DNA of 64,000 nucleotides from Halomarina halobia. GTDB taxonomy: Archaea > Halobacteriota > Halobacteria > Halobacteriales > Haloarculaceae. This document shows, one piece after another, positions 1 through 8,496 of the stretch. Every line of letters starts with the position of its first letter. Position 1 is the stretch's first letter. The notes below the pieces were generated by a model. It did not search any database and was not told the origin of the DNA. It saw only the letters and a program-made list of their open reading frames with translations. Made by a program: the position numbers and the translations under genes. Location: contig NZ_CP119993.1 of assembly GCF_029338575.1 (NCBI RefSeq), forward strand, positions 558,001-622,000. Reading direction: 5' to 3'.

Positions 1-309
1 CATCAGGCTCTCCTTCGGCTCGCCGCAGTTCGGACACTCCTCGGGGAGCCCCTCGTCGATCTCGCCCATCTCGCCGCACTCGGTACAGCGCCAGACGAGT
101 TCGGCGGCACCGAACTCGTGGCCCGAGCGGGCGTGTTCGACCGTGAGGGCCTCGACCCCCTCGCGGACGGTGACGAACACGCCGCCCTCCTCGATGCTGC
201 GGACCTCGCCGACGGGGGTCCCGTCCTCGGTGTAGAGCGTCTGTCCGAAGGAGAGCTGCTGCACTTCCTCCTCGTCCTCGTCCGGCGGCGTCTCTCCGAA
301 TCCACTCAT
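1..309 (-). CDS. rubredoxin-like zinc-ribbon protein (DUF7130-like), partial
   Basis: The 103 visible codons start at ATG 309 and run off the left edge, so the C terminus is missing. The protein has an acidic N terminus, a short beta-rich middle (about residues 18-60) and a rubredoxin-like pair of knuckles, C75-T-E-C78 and C92-P-N-C95, that should bind zinc or iron. This arrangement fits the small haloarchaeal DUF7130 rubredoxin-like family. The function is unknown; a redox or structural metal site is the most that can be said. No upstream partner gene is visible on the same strand within 130 bases. Confidence 0.8.
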   Translation of the reverse strand, partial: MSGFGETPPDEDEEEVQQLSFGQTLYTEDGTPVGEVRSIEEGGVFVTVREGVEALTVEHARSGHEFGAAELVWRCTECGEMGEIDEGLPEECPNCGEPKESLM

Positions 310-442
310 GCGTACCGCCTTCGTTCCGTCGACACATTAAGCCCGAGGTTTCGCTAGCAGGTGATCCAGTCGCGCCCGTGGCTGCGCTGGACCCCGCGAG
401 AACCGGAAGTGTGACGACCGACGACGCGAACCGCGAGGACGT

Positions 443-934
443 TCAGTTCGTCGTCTCCTGCTCCCCGGGTTCCGGTTCGGCTCCGGACTCCTCGCCCTCG
501 ACGAACTCCGACCGCTCCGTCCCGGCGCGTCGATCGGACGTCCCCCGCTCGACGCCCTCTTCGGCCGCCTCGGGTCCGCCCGTCCGATCGGTCCGCTCTG
601 CCCCGGCCGTCGGGCGCTGCTCGTTCCGCTCCTTCCCGCCGGACGACCCGCCCTCCCCGCCGTCAGACATATCCCTGATCCGTCCCAGCGCACCCTTCGC
701 CGCCGACTCGAGCCGCTCCCGTCGCTTGAGGGAGACGTACGCGAGTCCCAGGACCAGCACCGTCTTGAAGAGGGCTCCGGCCGGCGCGGACGGACCGCCC
801 CCGTCGGCGGGGGACGACCGCCGACCGCGCTCGCGTCCCCTCGTCGTCGGTTGCGAGGCCTGCCTTCGCCGCTCGGCCTCCTCGATCCCCTCGACGACCG
901 CGTCCTTGATCGCCTCCTTCACCACCTCGCGCAT
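443..934 (-). CDS. hypothetical membrane-anchored acidic protein
   Basis: About 163 residues. The start at 934 is preceded by a GGAGGTG ribosome-binding-like string about 15 bases upstream; a longer frame with an ATG at 1033 is possible but its extra N terminus is Gly/Arg-rich and looks non-coding. The protein begins with an amphipathic helix rich in Val, Glu and Lys (about 1-25), then a basic linker, one likely transmembrane helix (about 53-69), and a long disordered Glu/Ser/Gly-rich tail. No enzymatic motif is visible. It may be a membrane-tethered accessory protein. I do not recognise a named family. Confidence 0.55.
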   Translation of the reverse strand: MREVVKEAIKDAVVEGIEEAERRRQASQPTTRGRERGRRSSPADGGGPSAPAGALFKTVLVLGLAYVSLKRRERLESAAKGALGRIRDMSDGGEGGSSGGKERNEQRPTAGAERTDRTGGPEAAEEGVERGTSDRRAGTERSEFVEGEESGAEPEPGEQETTN

Positions 935-1181
935 CGCGACCTGCACCCACCTCCCGACGGGCACTCCGCCCCCGCCGATTCCCGGTCGATTCCCCCCGGT
1001 ACGCCGAGCCTTGTCTTCGGTACTCGACAGCATCGTATCACTGGACGGTAAGGTGACCCAAGAGGATTGGGTCTGCGATCTCGGCGGGCGAACGCCGTCG
1101 CACGCTCGCCGCCGGGACGACGGCGTCACCCCGCGCGGACGGCGCGAGCCGCCGGAGGGACCGGCGGGAGTCCCGCCCGCC

Positions 1182-1994
1182 TCAGAGGGCGGTGGCTCCC
1201 GCGGCGACCGGAAGCGCGGTGCCGGTGACGAAGCGGGCGTCGTCGCTCGAGAGCCACATGAACGCCGCGCTGACGTCCTCCGGCTGGAGGATGTCGGCGA
1301 AGAGGTTGTCCGGCCCGGACTGTTCGGCGATGGCGGCGACGTCCTCGTCGATCGTCTCGACGATGCCGCTGGTCATCGGCGTGTCGACCGCGGTCGGGCA
1401 GACGGCGTTGACCGTGACGTCGTGCGGGGCGAGTTCCACCGCGAGCGTCTTCGTCAACCCGATGACGCCGTGCTTCGCGGCGGTGTAGTGGCCGAGCCCC
1501 GGCGAGGCCGCGAGCCCGGCGGTCGATGAGGTGTTGACGATCCGTCCGCCCTCGCCGCGGTCGACCATGTGCCGACCGACGTGCTTCGCGGTGAGCCACA
1601 TCCCCTTCAGGTTCACGTCGATCGTGAAGTCCCAGGTTCGCTCGTCGAGATCGAGCAGGCCGGAGACGGGCGCGACGCCGGCGTTGTTCGCGAGGATGTC
1701 GATCCGGCCGAACGCCTCCAGGGCCTCGTCCACCGCCCGTTCGACCTCCGACTCCCGGGAGACGTCCATCTGCACGCCGACGGCGTCCCGCCCGCGCTCC
1801 TCGACGAGCCGAACCGTCTCCTCCATCTGCTCGCGGCCCGATAGCTCGTACGTCGAGTCCTCGCCCGTCTCGCAGACGTCGGTGACGACGACGTCCGCGC
1901 CGTTCTCGGCGTACCGGAGGGCGTGCGAGCGACCCTGCCCCCTGGCCGCGCCGGTGACGAACGCAACTCTCCCGTCGAAATCGTACTCCGTCAT
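1182..1994 (-). CDS. SDR family oxidoreductase, mycofactocin-type subgroup
   Basis: This 270-residue protein is a classical short-chain dehydrogenase/reductase. It shows the cofactor motif TGAARGQG at 14-21, NNAG at 103-106, a Ser at 146-147 and the catalytic Y160-x-x-x-K164. An Asp at the end of the second strand (about residue 39) favours NAD over NADP. The insertion after that strand (about 41-70) resembles the SDR subgroup annotated as mycofactocin-coupled, although no mycofactocin genes are in this window. The start is ATG 1994; a longer in-frame extension upstream has non-coding composition. The substrate is unknown. It is divergent from the FAD/Rieske gene. Confidence 0.9.
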   Translation of the reverse strand: MTEYDFDGRVAFVTGAARGQGRSHALRYAENGADVVVTDVCETGEDSTYELSGREQMEETVRLVEERGRDAVGVQMDVSRESEVERAVDEALEAFGRIDILANNAGVAPVSGLLDLDERTWDFTIDVNLKGMWLTAKHVGRHMVDRGEGGRIVNTSSTAGLAASPGLGHYTAAKHGVIGLTKTLAVELAPHDVTVNAVCPTAVDTPMTSGIVETIDEDVAAIAEQSGPDNLFADILQPEDVSAAFMWLSSDDARFVTGTALPVAAGATAL

Positions 1995-2181
1995 GTGCCT
2001 CTCGATAGCGTTACCGTCGTCCTGATCCTTCGACTTGCATATGTCGGCTATCGCGCCACCGCGTAGCGATGCGGTAGGTCGACGGCGGGATCGCGCCGTC
2101 GATTCGCCACCCGCACGCTTATCGGACGCCGAAGTGAAACGGACGGTACCTCTCCGGGGCTCGAGCTCCGGGTTGACAGTC

Positions 2182-3720
2182 ATGGACGGAGACGAACACC
2201 CCAGGGACGGTACCGCACTGCCGCCGCCGGCGTCGGTCTGGATAGACACGACCCCCGAAACGTCGTACGAGCCGCTCTCGGGCGACCGCGAGGTGGACGT
2301 CGCCGTCGTCGGCGGCGGCATCACCGGGTTGACGGCGGCCGCGGAGCTTACCGACGCCGGCGAGGACGTGGCCGTCATCGAGTCGGACCGCATCGTCCGG
2401 GGCGTCACCGGGCGGACGACGGCGAAGGTCACGGCCCAGCACGGGCTCATCTACGATCACCTCCGCTCCACCGTCGGCGACGAGTTGGCCCGCGGGTACG
2501 CCGAGGCGAACCAGCGGGCCATCGAGCACATCGCCGAGACCGTCGAGCGGCGGGACGTCGACTGCGACTTCGGACGGACGCCGGCGTACACGTACACCGA
2601 TTCGCCCGACGAGCGCGGGAAGATCGCCGCCGAGGTCGAGGCCGCGAAGGCGCTCGGCCTCCCGGCGCGCTTCGTGGAGGACACGCCGCTGCCGTTCGAC
2701 GTCGAGGCCGCGATCCGCGTCGACGATCAGGCCCGCTTTCACCCGCGGGAGTACCTGCTCGCGCTCGCCGAGTCGGTGGCGGGGGCCGGGAATCACGTCT
2801 TCGAACGGACGAAGGCGCGGGAGATCGAGGGCGGTCGGCGGAACCGCGTCGTGACCGATCGCGGGACGGTGACCGCCGAGACGGTCGTCGTCGCGACGCA
2901 CTTCCCGATACTCGACCGTCGCCTGTTCTTCGCGCGGCTGTACCCCGAACGGTCCTACGTACTCGCGGTTCGAGCGAGCGACGTCCCGACGGAGGGGCTG
3001 TACTACAGGCCCGGCGAGCCGATGCGGTCGCTTCGAACGCACGTCGCGGGCGAGGAGGACCTCGTCCTCGTCGGCGGCGAGGGCCACAAGACCGGACACG
3101 GACACGGCCCCGAGCGCTACGAGCGCCTCGAACGGTACGCCCGCGAGCGGTTCGACGTCGAGGAGATCCCGTACCGCTGGTCGACGCAGGACTACTCGAC
3201 GCCCGACCGGATCCCGTTCGTCGGCCGCGTCGGGCCGACGACCGACGGGATCCTCGTCGGGACCGGCTTCGGCGGCTGGGGGATGACCAACGGCACCGCC
3301 GCGGGGAGGCTCCTGGCCGACCTGGCGCTCGGTCGCTCTGCCCCCTACCGGCGGGTGTACGATCCGACGCGGTTCTCGGTCGCCGCGCTCCGCACCGCGC
3401 TGGGGGAGAACGCGCACGTGGCGAAGGAGTTCGTCGGGGGGTGGGCCGAGGGGATGCGCGACGACGACGCGACGACGCCGGCACCCGGCGAGGCGCGGGT
3501 CGTCCGACGCGGCCGGCGGCCGGTCGGCCTGTACCGCGACGAGGGCGGTGACCTCCACGCCGTCTCCGCGGTCTGTACGCACATGGACTGTATCGTCAAC
3601 TGGAACGACGCCGAGAAGTCGTGGGACTGCCCCTGTCACGGCTCCCGCTTCGACCCCGACGGCGCGGTCCTGGACGGTCCGGCCGTGGAGGACCTCCCGA
3701 CGCGACCGTTCGACGGGTGA
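2182..3720 (+). CDS. FAD-dependent oxidoreductase with C-terminal Rieske domain
   Basis: This 512-residue protein joins a DAO-type FAD domain to a Rieske iron-sulfur domain. The dinucleotide-binding motif GGGITG lies at 44-49, and a conserved GTGFGGWGMTNG string that caps the FAD site is near residue 370. The C-terminal Rieske motif has C465-T-H467 and C483-P-C-H486, which ligand a 2Fe-2S cluster. Proteins of this layout are annotated as glycine/D-amino-acid oxidase-like or gamma-glutamylputrescine oxidase-like, but the substrate is not determined. ATG 2182 was chosen because the frame upstream of it is Arg/Ser-rich and atypical. It is probably cytoplasmic because no signal peptide is visible. 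Confidence 0.9.
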   Translation: MDGDEHPRDGTALPPPASVWIDTTPETSYEPLSGDREVDVAVVGGGITGLTAAAELTDAGEDVAVIESDRIVRGVTGRTTAKVTAQHGLIYDHLRSTVGDELARGYAEANQRAIEHIAETVERRDVDCDFGRTPAYTYTDSPDERGKIAAEVEAAKALGLPARFVEDTPLPFDVEAAIRVDDQARFHPREYLLALAESVAGAGNHVFERTKAREIEGGRRNRVVTDRGTVTAETVVVATHFPILDRRLFFARLYPERSYVLAVRASDVPTEGLYYRPGEPMRSLRTHVAGEEDLVLVGGEGHKTGHGHGPERYERLERYARERFDVEEIPYRWSTQDYSTPDRIPFVGRVGPTTDGILVGTGFGGWGMTNGTAAGRLLADLALGRSAPYRRVYDPTRFSVAALRTALGENAHVAKEFVGGWAEGMRDDDATTPAPGEARVVRRGRRPVGLYRDEGGDLHAVSAVCTHMDCIVNWNDAEKSWDCPCHGSRFDPDGAVLDGPAVEDLPTRPFDG

Positions 3721-3759
3721 CCCTCGGGGCGGCCGTGAGACGCTCGCTCGACGAGCGGC

Positions 3760-3781
3760 GATACGGCGATATCGCCGTAAC
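3760..3781. repeat. GTTAC-N12-GTAAC family palindrome, copy 1
   Basis: A GATAC-N12-GTAAC element with an inner 18-base perfect palindrome centred on GATATC. It lies 39 bases after the FAD/Rieske gene and about 155 bases before the small membrane-protein gene. Three related copies occur at 12461, 19547 and 37952, always intergenic. It could be a regulator site or a small dispersed repeat. Confidence 0.6.
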
Positions 3782-3936
3782 GGAGCGGCCCACCGCTGCC
3801 GGTAGCAAGGGACCCTCGGCGGCGACTCGGACGCCCGAGTTCCGGGTGGTGCCCCGCGTCACCCGTCGACCGCCGCAACGAGCCACCCTGCGTGTGAAGA
3901 TAGAACGTTGATCCGGCGGCGGAACCAAGTGAAAAT

Positions 3937-4296
3937 ATGGCGCTCATCGACTCGATACTCGTCTTCGTCATCAGCCTGCTCGTCGGCGCGGTCGGCATCT
4001 ACGTCGGCGCGCGCGTCATCACCGGCGCGGAGGACTTCAGCTACGCCATCATAACAGCCCTCATCGCGTCGGTCGTCTGGGCGGTCGTCGCGTTCCTGTT
4101 CGGCTGGATCCCGCTGCTCGGTCCGCTACTCGCGCTGGTGGCGTACCTCGGCGTGATCAACTGGCGGTACCCCGGCGGCTGGTTGAGCGCCGGCGGCATC
4201 GCGCTCATCGCGTGGCTGGCGTCGCTTGCCATCCTCTACGTCCTCGCTGTCCTCGGCATCGTCGCCCCCGACGCGGCGGGAGTCGTCGGGGCCTGA
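3937..4296 (+). CDS. small integral membrane protein
   Basis: A 119-residue very hydrophobic protein with four predicted transmembrane helices (about 5-27, 35-56, 58-75 and 83-110) separated by short loops. ATG 3937 directly precedes the first helix. Similar four-helix proteins are common and uncharacterised in haloarchaea. There is no sign of a substrate-binding motif or cofactor site. The gene is transcribed alone and converges with the sulfatase-like gene that ends at 4394. Confidence 0.8.
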   Translation: MALIDSILVFVISLLVGAVGIYVGARVITGAEDFSYAIITALIASVVWAVVAFLFGWIPLLGPLLALVAYLGVINWRYPGGWLSAGGIALIAWLASLAILYVLAVLGIVAPDAAGVVGA

Positions 4297-4393
4297 GCGC
4301 GGACACCCGCCTCGTTTCTCACCCCTTCGGCCCGCGCGAACCCGAGCCGTCGCGCTCGCAGCGGACGGACGGGAGCGAACGGGAGCGGGCGAA

Positions 4394-5881
4394 TCACCGG
4401 TATCCCAACCGTTCGAGCCGTCGCTCGACGTCGGAGGAGAGTCGGTCGTCCGTCCGCTCGTCCACCGTCGTCGCCTCGTCCGGCCACGGCGGGAGCGCGT
4501 CGCGGAGGCGCGCCTCGACGTTCCCCGGCGGTGCGCGACGCGTCTCCGCCGGGAGGGCGAACGTCGCCGCCACGTCGTCGCCCCGGGAGACGACGAGCTT
4601 CCAGGCGCGCCCGTCCTCGCGCGTGTACGCGGCCTTCTTCTCGTACCCGTAGCGAACCCCTTCGACGAGCACCACCCGGTCGTCCGGGGGCGACCGGGTC
4701 AGCGGGACGCCGGAGCACTCGGGGAGTTCGACGCCGACGGCCTCCGCGATCGTCGGCGCGACGTCGACGAGCGACGAGAGCCGCCCGTCCGCGTCGGCGG
4801 CCGCCGGTCCGTCCCCGAGGCCCGCGGTGCGGAGCGGGACGCGCGTGACGGCCTCGTACGGAGCGCCGCCGTGGCCGACGCAGTGGGCCGGTCGCGGATC
4901 CGCGAAGTTGTCGGCGTGGAACCCAGCGCGCTCCCAGAACCCCTCGCCGTGATCGCCGACGACCGCGAGCGCGACGCCCCCGTCCGCGAGGTCGGCCACG
5001 CGGTTGTGGTGGGCGCTCAACCGGTTGTCGACGTACTCCGCCGCCGCGTCGTAGAGCCGGCGGCGGTGCCGTCGGAACCGCTCGACCGTCGGCGTGGACT
5101 CGACGACGTCCTCGTGTCGCCACCCGCGTATCCCGGGCAGGTCGGCCACCCCGTGGGCCGACCAGTAGCCGGTCGGCGGGTCGACCGGTTCGTGGAGGTC
5201 CGCGAGGTGGAGATACGAGAACGTCCGCTCGTCGCGGTGCTCGGCCAGCCACTCGGCGTGGTCCGCGAGGATCCGCTCGGCGGGCGCGTCCCGATAGAGC
5301 GCGTGCGTCTCGAACCGTCCGCGCAGGGCGAGAAACGGCACGACGAACCCGAACGCCCCGTAGGTTCGGTAGCCGGCACCCGCGAGTGCGTCGGACAGGA
5401 GCGGCTCGTCGTCGGGGACGGCCCGTGGGAGGCCCGTGACGTCCCGCACGGAGTCCGCGAACGAGTCCGAGCGGCGCGTCGCCCCGTGCTCGTACGGGTA
5501 TCGGCCGGTCAGGAGCGACGAGACGGCCGGGAACGTCCACGTCGAGGTGGAGATCGCGTCGCCGCCGGTGAGTCCGGAGAGGAACGGCGTGACGGTCCCG
5601 TCGAGGGCGTCCGCCCTGAGCGCGTCCACGACGACGCAGACCACGTGCCGCGGCGCGTCGGAACGCGGCTCGCGTTCGGCGCGTCTCCGGGCGTCGAATC
5701 GGCGATCGGCCCGCCGCTCGCGCCGTCGAGTCTCGAGCGCCGTCCGGACGTCGGACGCGCGATCGACCGCCCGCGCCGGGGCCGCGCGACGGAGTCCCTC
5801 CCCGAGGATGCGAGCGCCCGCCTTCGCCAACCGAGACGCCTCCCGCGCGCCGGGCGGACGCCGCTGGGGCGCGCGGGTCAC
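4394..5881 (-). CDS. sulfatase-like AlkP-superfamily protein, Thr-type
   Basis: A 495-residue alkaline-phosphatase/sulfatase-superfamily protein. It begins with a basic segment (1-78), then the metal-binding strand ending in D86, and the active-site segment W-T-F-P-A-V around residues 115-120 followed by LLTG. In true sulfatases this position is the Cys of C-x-P-x-R that becomes formylglycine; here it is T116 and the Arg is Val, so a phospho-transferase or phosphodiesterase role is more likely than sulfate hydrolysis. A second metal motif, GDHGEGF, follows. The GTG start at 5881 overlaps the stop of the upstream GT2 by four bases, so the two are translationally coupled. The C terminus VERRLERLGYR matches that of the paralogue at 12899. 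Confidence 0.85.
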   Translation of the reverse strand: MTRAPQRRPPGAREASRLAKAGARILGEGLRRAAPARAVDRASDVRTALETRRRERRADRRFDARRRAEREPRSDAPRHVVCVVVDALRADALDGTVTPFLSGLTGGDAISTSTWTFPAVSSLLTGRYPYEHGATRRSDSFADSVRDVTGLPRAVPDDEPLLSDALAGAGYRTYGAFGFVVPFLALRGRFETHALYRDAPAERILADHAEWLAEHRDERTFSYLHLADLHEPVDPPTGYWSAHGVADLPGIRGWRHEDVVESTPTVERFRRHRRRLYDAAAEYVDNRLSAHHNRVADLADGGVALAVVGDHGEGFWERAGFHADNFADPRPAHCVGHGGAPYEAVTRVPLRTAGLGDGPAAADADGRLSSLVDVAPTIAEAVGVELPECSGVPLTRSPPDDRVVLVEGVRYGYEKKAAYTREDGRAWKLVVSRGDDVAATFALPAETRRAPPGNVEARLRDALPPWPDEATTVDERTDDRLSSDVERRLERLGYR

Positions 5882-6783
5882 GGCGCGATCCCCAGTCGAT
5901 CTACGGTCTCGAGGCCGGGACGGCCGAACACCGAGGCGACCGCCGTCGCCGCGTAGCGGGACCGCTCCTCCGGCGTGTGGTAGGCCGCCCGCGCGAACTC
6001 GACTGGCGCGCTCGGCGACCACGCCGACTCCTCGAGGTACTTGTTCCCCGCGCGGTAGTGGGTCCCCCGGACCGCGGTCCGTCGAACGTCGTCGGGATAC
6101 CGGTCGTAGAGGTCGGCGTAGCGCCGGAGGAGGGACCGCCGCCCCTCGACGTGCGCCCACGACGAGGAGAGCGTCGCGTCGGGCTTGCCGCGTTCGACCA
6201 GCGGTCGGTCGACGTAGTCGAACCGGGTACGGCGCGCGAGTTCGATCTTCATCCCCGAGTCGTCCGCGCCGTGGCGGTGTTCGAACGGGAGGAGGTCGTC
6301 GATCACCGCCCGCTCGACGAGCATCGTCGACGGGATGCAGGGGAACGTTCGGAGCCGGAGCGCGTGTTCGAGGACGTCGCCGCGGACGTCGGGGATCGGA
6401 TCGACGACGCCCCACTCCTCGTCGCGCAGGCCGGAGTAGACGACGCCGACGCGCTCGTCCGCGAGGAGCGGGCGTTGCGCATCGAACTTCCCCGGGAGGA
6501 GGCGGTCGTCGTCGTCGAGAAACTGGACGTACGCGCCGCTCGCGCGTCGAGCGCCGATGCTCCGGGCCGCGTGCGGCCCCTCGTCGCGCTCCTGGGCGAC
6601 GTAGTCGATCTCGACCCCGTCGTACGCCTCGACGACCGGTCGCGCGTGCGCCTCGCCCGATCCGTCGACGACGATCAGCTCGACCGACGGTCGCTGGGCG
6701 AGCGCGCTGTCGATCGCCGCCCGGAGCCGTTCGTTGCGGTAGTACGTCGGAACGACGACCGATACTGCGGGGCGTTCTGCCAT
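5878..6783 (-). CDS. glycosyltransferase family 2
   Basis: A 301-residue GT-A fold glycosyltransferase. The N terminus has the nucleotide-binding strand VSVVVPTYYR (7-16), LIVVDGSG (36-43) and the metal-binding acidic cluster FLDDDD (88-93). No transmembrane helix is apparent, so it probably acts on the cytoplasmic side of the membrane. ATG 6783 sits immediately before the first strand; a slightly longer frame starts 27 bases upstream. The gene is the first of a two-gene operon with the sulfatase-like gene, overlapping by four bases, which suggests both proteins work on the same glycan. A TGCATTTGC box lies 40 bases upstream. Confidence 0.9.
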   Translation of the reverse strand: MAERPAVSVVVPTYYRNERLRAAIDSALAQRPSVELIVVDGSGEAHARPVVEAYDGVEIDYVAQERDEGPHAARSIGARRASGAYVQFLDDDDRLLPGKFDAQRPLLADERVGVVYSGLRDEEWGVVDPIPDVRGDVLEHALRLRTFPCIPSTMLVERAVIDDLLPFEHRHGADDSGMKIELARRTRFDYVDRPLVERGKPDATLSSSWAHVEGRRSLLRRYADLYDRYPDDVRRTAVRGTHYRAGNKYLEESAWSPSAPVEFARAAYHTPEERSRYAATAVASVFGRPGLETVDRLGIAP

Positions 6784-6822
6784 CGAGCAGCCTTGGGCGG
6801 TCGACGGCATCTCCGTCGCGTC

Positions 6823-6831
6823 TGCATTTGC
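6823..6831 (-). promoter_or_regulatory. TGCATTTGC box upstream of GT2
   Basis: The plus strand reads TGCATTTGC 40 bases upstream of the ATG at 6783. Related boxes stand 41-48 bases upstream of four other minus-strand genes (starts 20087, 28478, 35100 and 35612). It may be a core promoter element or an activator site. Confidence 0.35.
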
Positions 6832-6921
6832 GCGCCCTGCAACGGGCAGACCCGTCGCTTAACGAGTTTCCCCTCGCACCTCCGCCGGGGCCCGCCGCGC
6901 CGGACCCCCGGAGATCACATC

Positions 6922-8061
6922 ATGGCTCAGGTTGCAGTCGCGCACGTCGACTTGGGGGCGAAGGGCGGCGGCGAGGCAGTGTGCATGAACGTTCTCGAGG
7001 CGCTCCGGTCGGAGCACGACGTGACGCTGCTGACGCTGACCGACCCCGACTTCGACGAGTTGAACGCGTACTACCGAACCGACGTGGGGGACATCGCCGT
7101 CCGCCGGCCGCGCCGCTCGAAGCGACTGCTCGACGCGCTCGAAGGCGCGGCCGGCGTCACGCTGTACAACCTCCGAAACGCGCTCCTCAACCGGTTCGTC
7201 GCGCGTCACGCGGCCGCGTTCGACGCCACCGTCGGCACGGACAACGAACTGAGCGTGCCCGGTCCGCTCGTCCAGTACGTCCACACGCCGCGGTTCGCCC
7301 GGCTCGTCGTCTCGAAGCGCGTCGGCGAGGACAGTTTCGTCGACCACGCCTACGACCGCCTCTCCTACCGGATCGGGGGGTACGACGCGAAGACGATCAG
7401 GGGGAGCCACCTCCTGACGAACTCCTCGTGGATGGCCGACGTCGTACAGGACGCCTACGACGCGCGACCCGAGGTGGTTCACCCGCCGGTCGACACCCGG
7501 GGGTTCGAACCGCGCCCGTGGGAGGAGCGCGAGGAGGGGTTCGTGACGATCGGCCGGCTCGCCCGGTACAAGAACCTGGAGGACGTCATCGCCATCGTCG
7601 ACGGGGTGCGCGAGCGGGGCCACGACGTGCACCTCCACCTCGTCGGGCCGGCGTACGACGAGGCGTACCGCGAGCGCCTCGCCTCCCTCGCCGCCGAGCG
7701 GCCGCACGTCTCGATCGAGGGGGAACTGCCGCGCGAGCGACTGGTCGAACTGGTGTGCGCGCACCGCTACGGCCTCCACGCGAAGCGCCACGAGCACTTC
7801 GGGCTGGCCGTCGCGGAACTGGTCGCCGGCGGCGCGCTGCCGTTCGTCCCCGCCAACGGCGGGCAGCGCGACATCGTCGACGGCCGCGACCACCTCACCT
7901 ACGACACCGTCGAGGGGGCGATCGAGACGATCGACCGCGTGCTCTCCTCGCCCGAACTCCGGACGGACCTCCGTCCGGACCCGAAGTCCGTGGAGCGGCG
8001 CTTCGGTCGCGAGCGTTTCCAGCGAGAAGTGCGCGAGGTACTCGGCGACGCGCTCCAGTAG
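6922..8061 (+). CDS. GT4 glycosyltransferase (ALG11-like), paralogue of 33898-35100
   Basis: A 379-residue GT-B fold glycosyltransferase. The N-terminal domain has the glycine-rich acceptor loop GAKGGGEAV (about 13-21). The C-terminal donor domain begins near VTIGRLARYKN and contains the nucleotide-sugar motif HEHFGLAVAE followed by P-x-x-x-GGQ. This is the GT4 pattern of enzymes that extend lipid-linked or surface glycans from the cytoplasmic face. It is closely related to the protein encoded at 33898-35100, sharing TLLTLTDPDFDELN and the KRHEHFG motif, so the two arose by duplication. It is divergent from the GT2/sulfatase operon across a 138-base promoter region. Confidence 0.9.
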   Translation: MAQVAVAHVDLGAKGGGEAVCMNVLEALRSEHDVTLLTLTDPDFDELNAYYRTDVGDIAVRRPRRSKRLLDALEGAAGVTLYNLRNALLNRFVARHAAAFDATVGTDNELSVPGPLVQYVHTPRFARLVVSKRVGEDSFVDHAYDRLSYRIGGYDAKTIRGSHLLTNSSWMADVVQDAYDARPEVVHPPVDTRGFEPRPWEEREEGFVTIGRLARYKNLEDVIAIVDGVRERGHDVHLHLVGPAYDEAYRERLASLAAERPHVSIEGELPRERLVELVCAHRYGLHAKRHEHFGLAVAELVAGGALPFVPANGGQRDIVDGRDHLTYDTVEGAIETIDRVLSSPELRTDLRPDPKSVERRFGRERFQREVREVLGDALQ

Positions 8062-8151
8062 CGCCCGGCGGGGGCGCGATTTCCCCTGTGGTCGCCTCCC
8101 CTTGCGATCGCCTGCGGACCCTTTTCGGTCCTGGCGCTCCTGTGCGGAGAC

Positions 8152-8433
8152 ATGGCAGAGACGCCATCCCCCGAGGAGGTCGAGAGGGGCGACGACTACT
8201 ATCACGTCCGGTTCCGCGACCCCGACGAGTTCGACACGATCCGAACGCCCGACTGGGCGGAGAACGCCGCCGGGTCGGTCGTCGAGGGGAGCGAGGTCCG
8301 CACCGGCCACGAGAAGGAGGGCGGCGACGACGACTGGGAGATCCAGAGCGTCCTCGTTCCGATCGACGAGGTGGACGGCGAGGACGAGGCCAGAGAGCAG
8401 GCCCAGAAGATCGTCGAAAAGATCGAATCCTGA
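8152..8433 (+). CDS. conserved small acidic hypothetical protein
   Basis: A 93-residue very acidic soluble protein. The frame has strong haloarchaeal coding character, with a Glu/Asp excess and codons ending in G or C. A central segment around VRFRDPDEFDTIRTPDW looks like a small folded domain, and the C terminus is a charged helix. No cofactor or catalytic motif is visible and I do not recognise a named family. It lies 90 bases after the GT4 gene on the same strand and ends just before a hairpin shared with the convergent gene at 8497. Confidence 0.75.
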   Translation: MAETPSPEEVERGDDYYHVRFRDPDEFDTIRTPDWAENAAGSVVEGSEVRTGHEKEGGDDDWEIQSVLVPIDEVDGEDEAREQAQKIVEKIES

Positions 8434-8434
8434 A

Positions 8435-8456
8435 CGCGGCGTCGGACAACGCCGCG
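8435..8456. terminator. GC hairpin between convergent genes
   Basis: Perfect 8-base arms, CGCGGCGT at 8435-8442 and ACGCCGCG at 8449-8456, with a six-base loop. It starts two bases after the stop codon at 8433 and faces the gene that ends at 8497. There is no T-run. A bidirectional terminator is plausible. Confidence 0.5.
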
Positions 8457-8496
8457 ACGGGGCCGTCGGCGCGCTCGCGACCGTCGCCGGGCGACG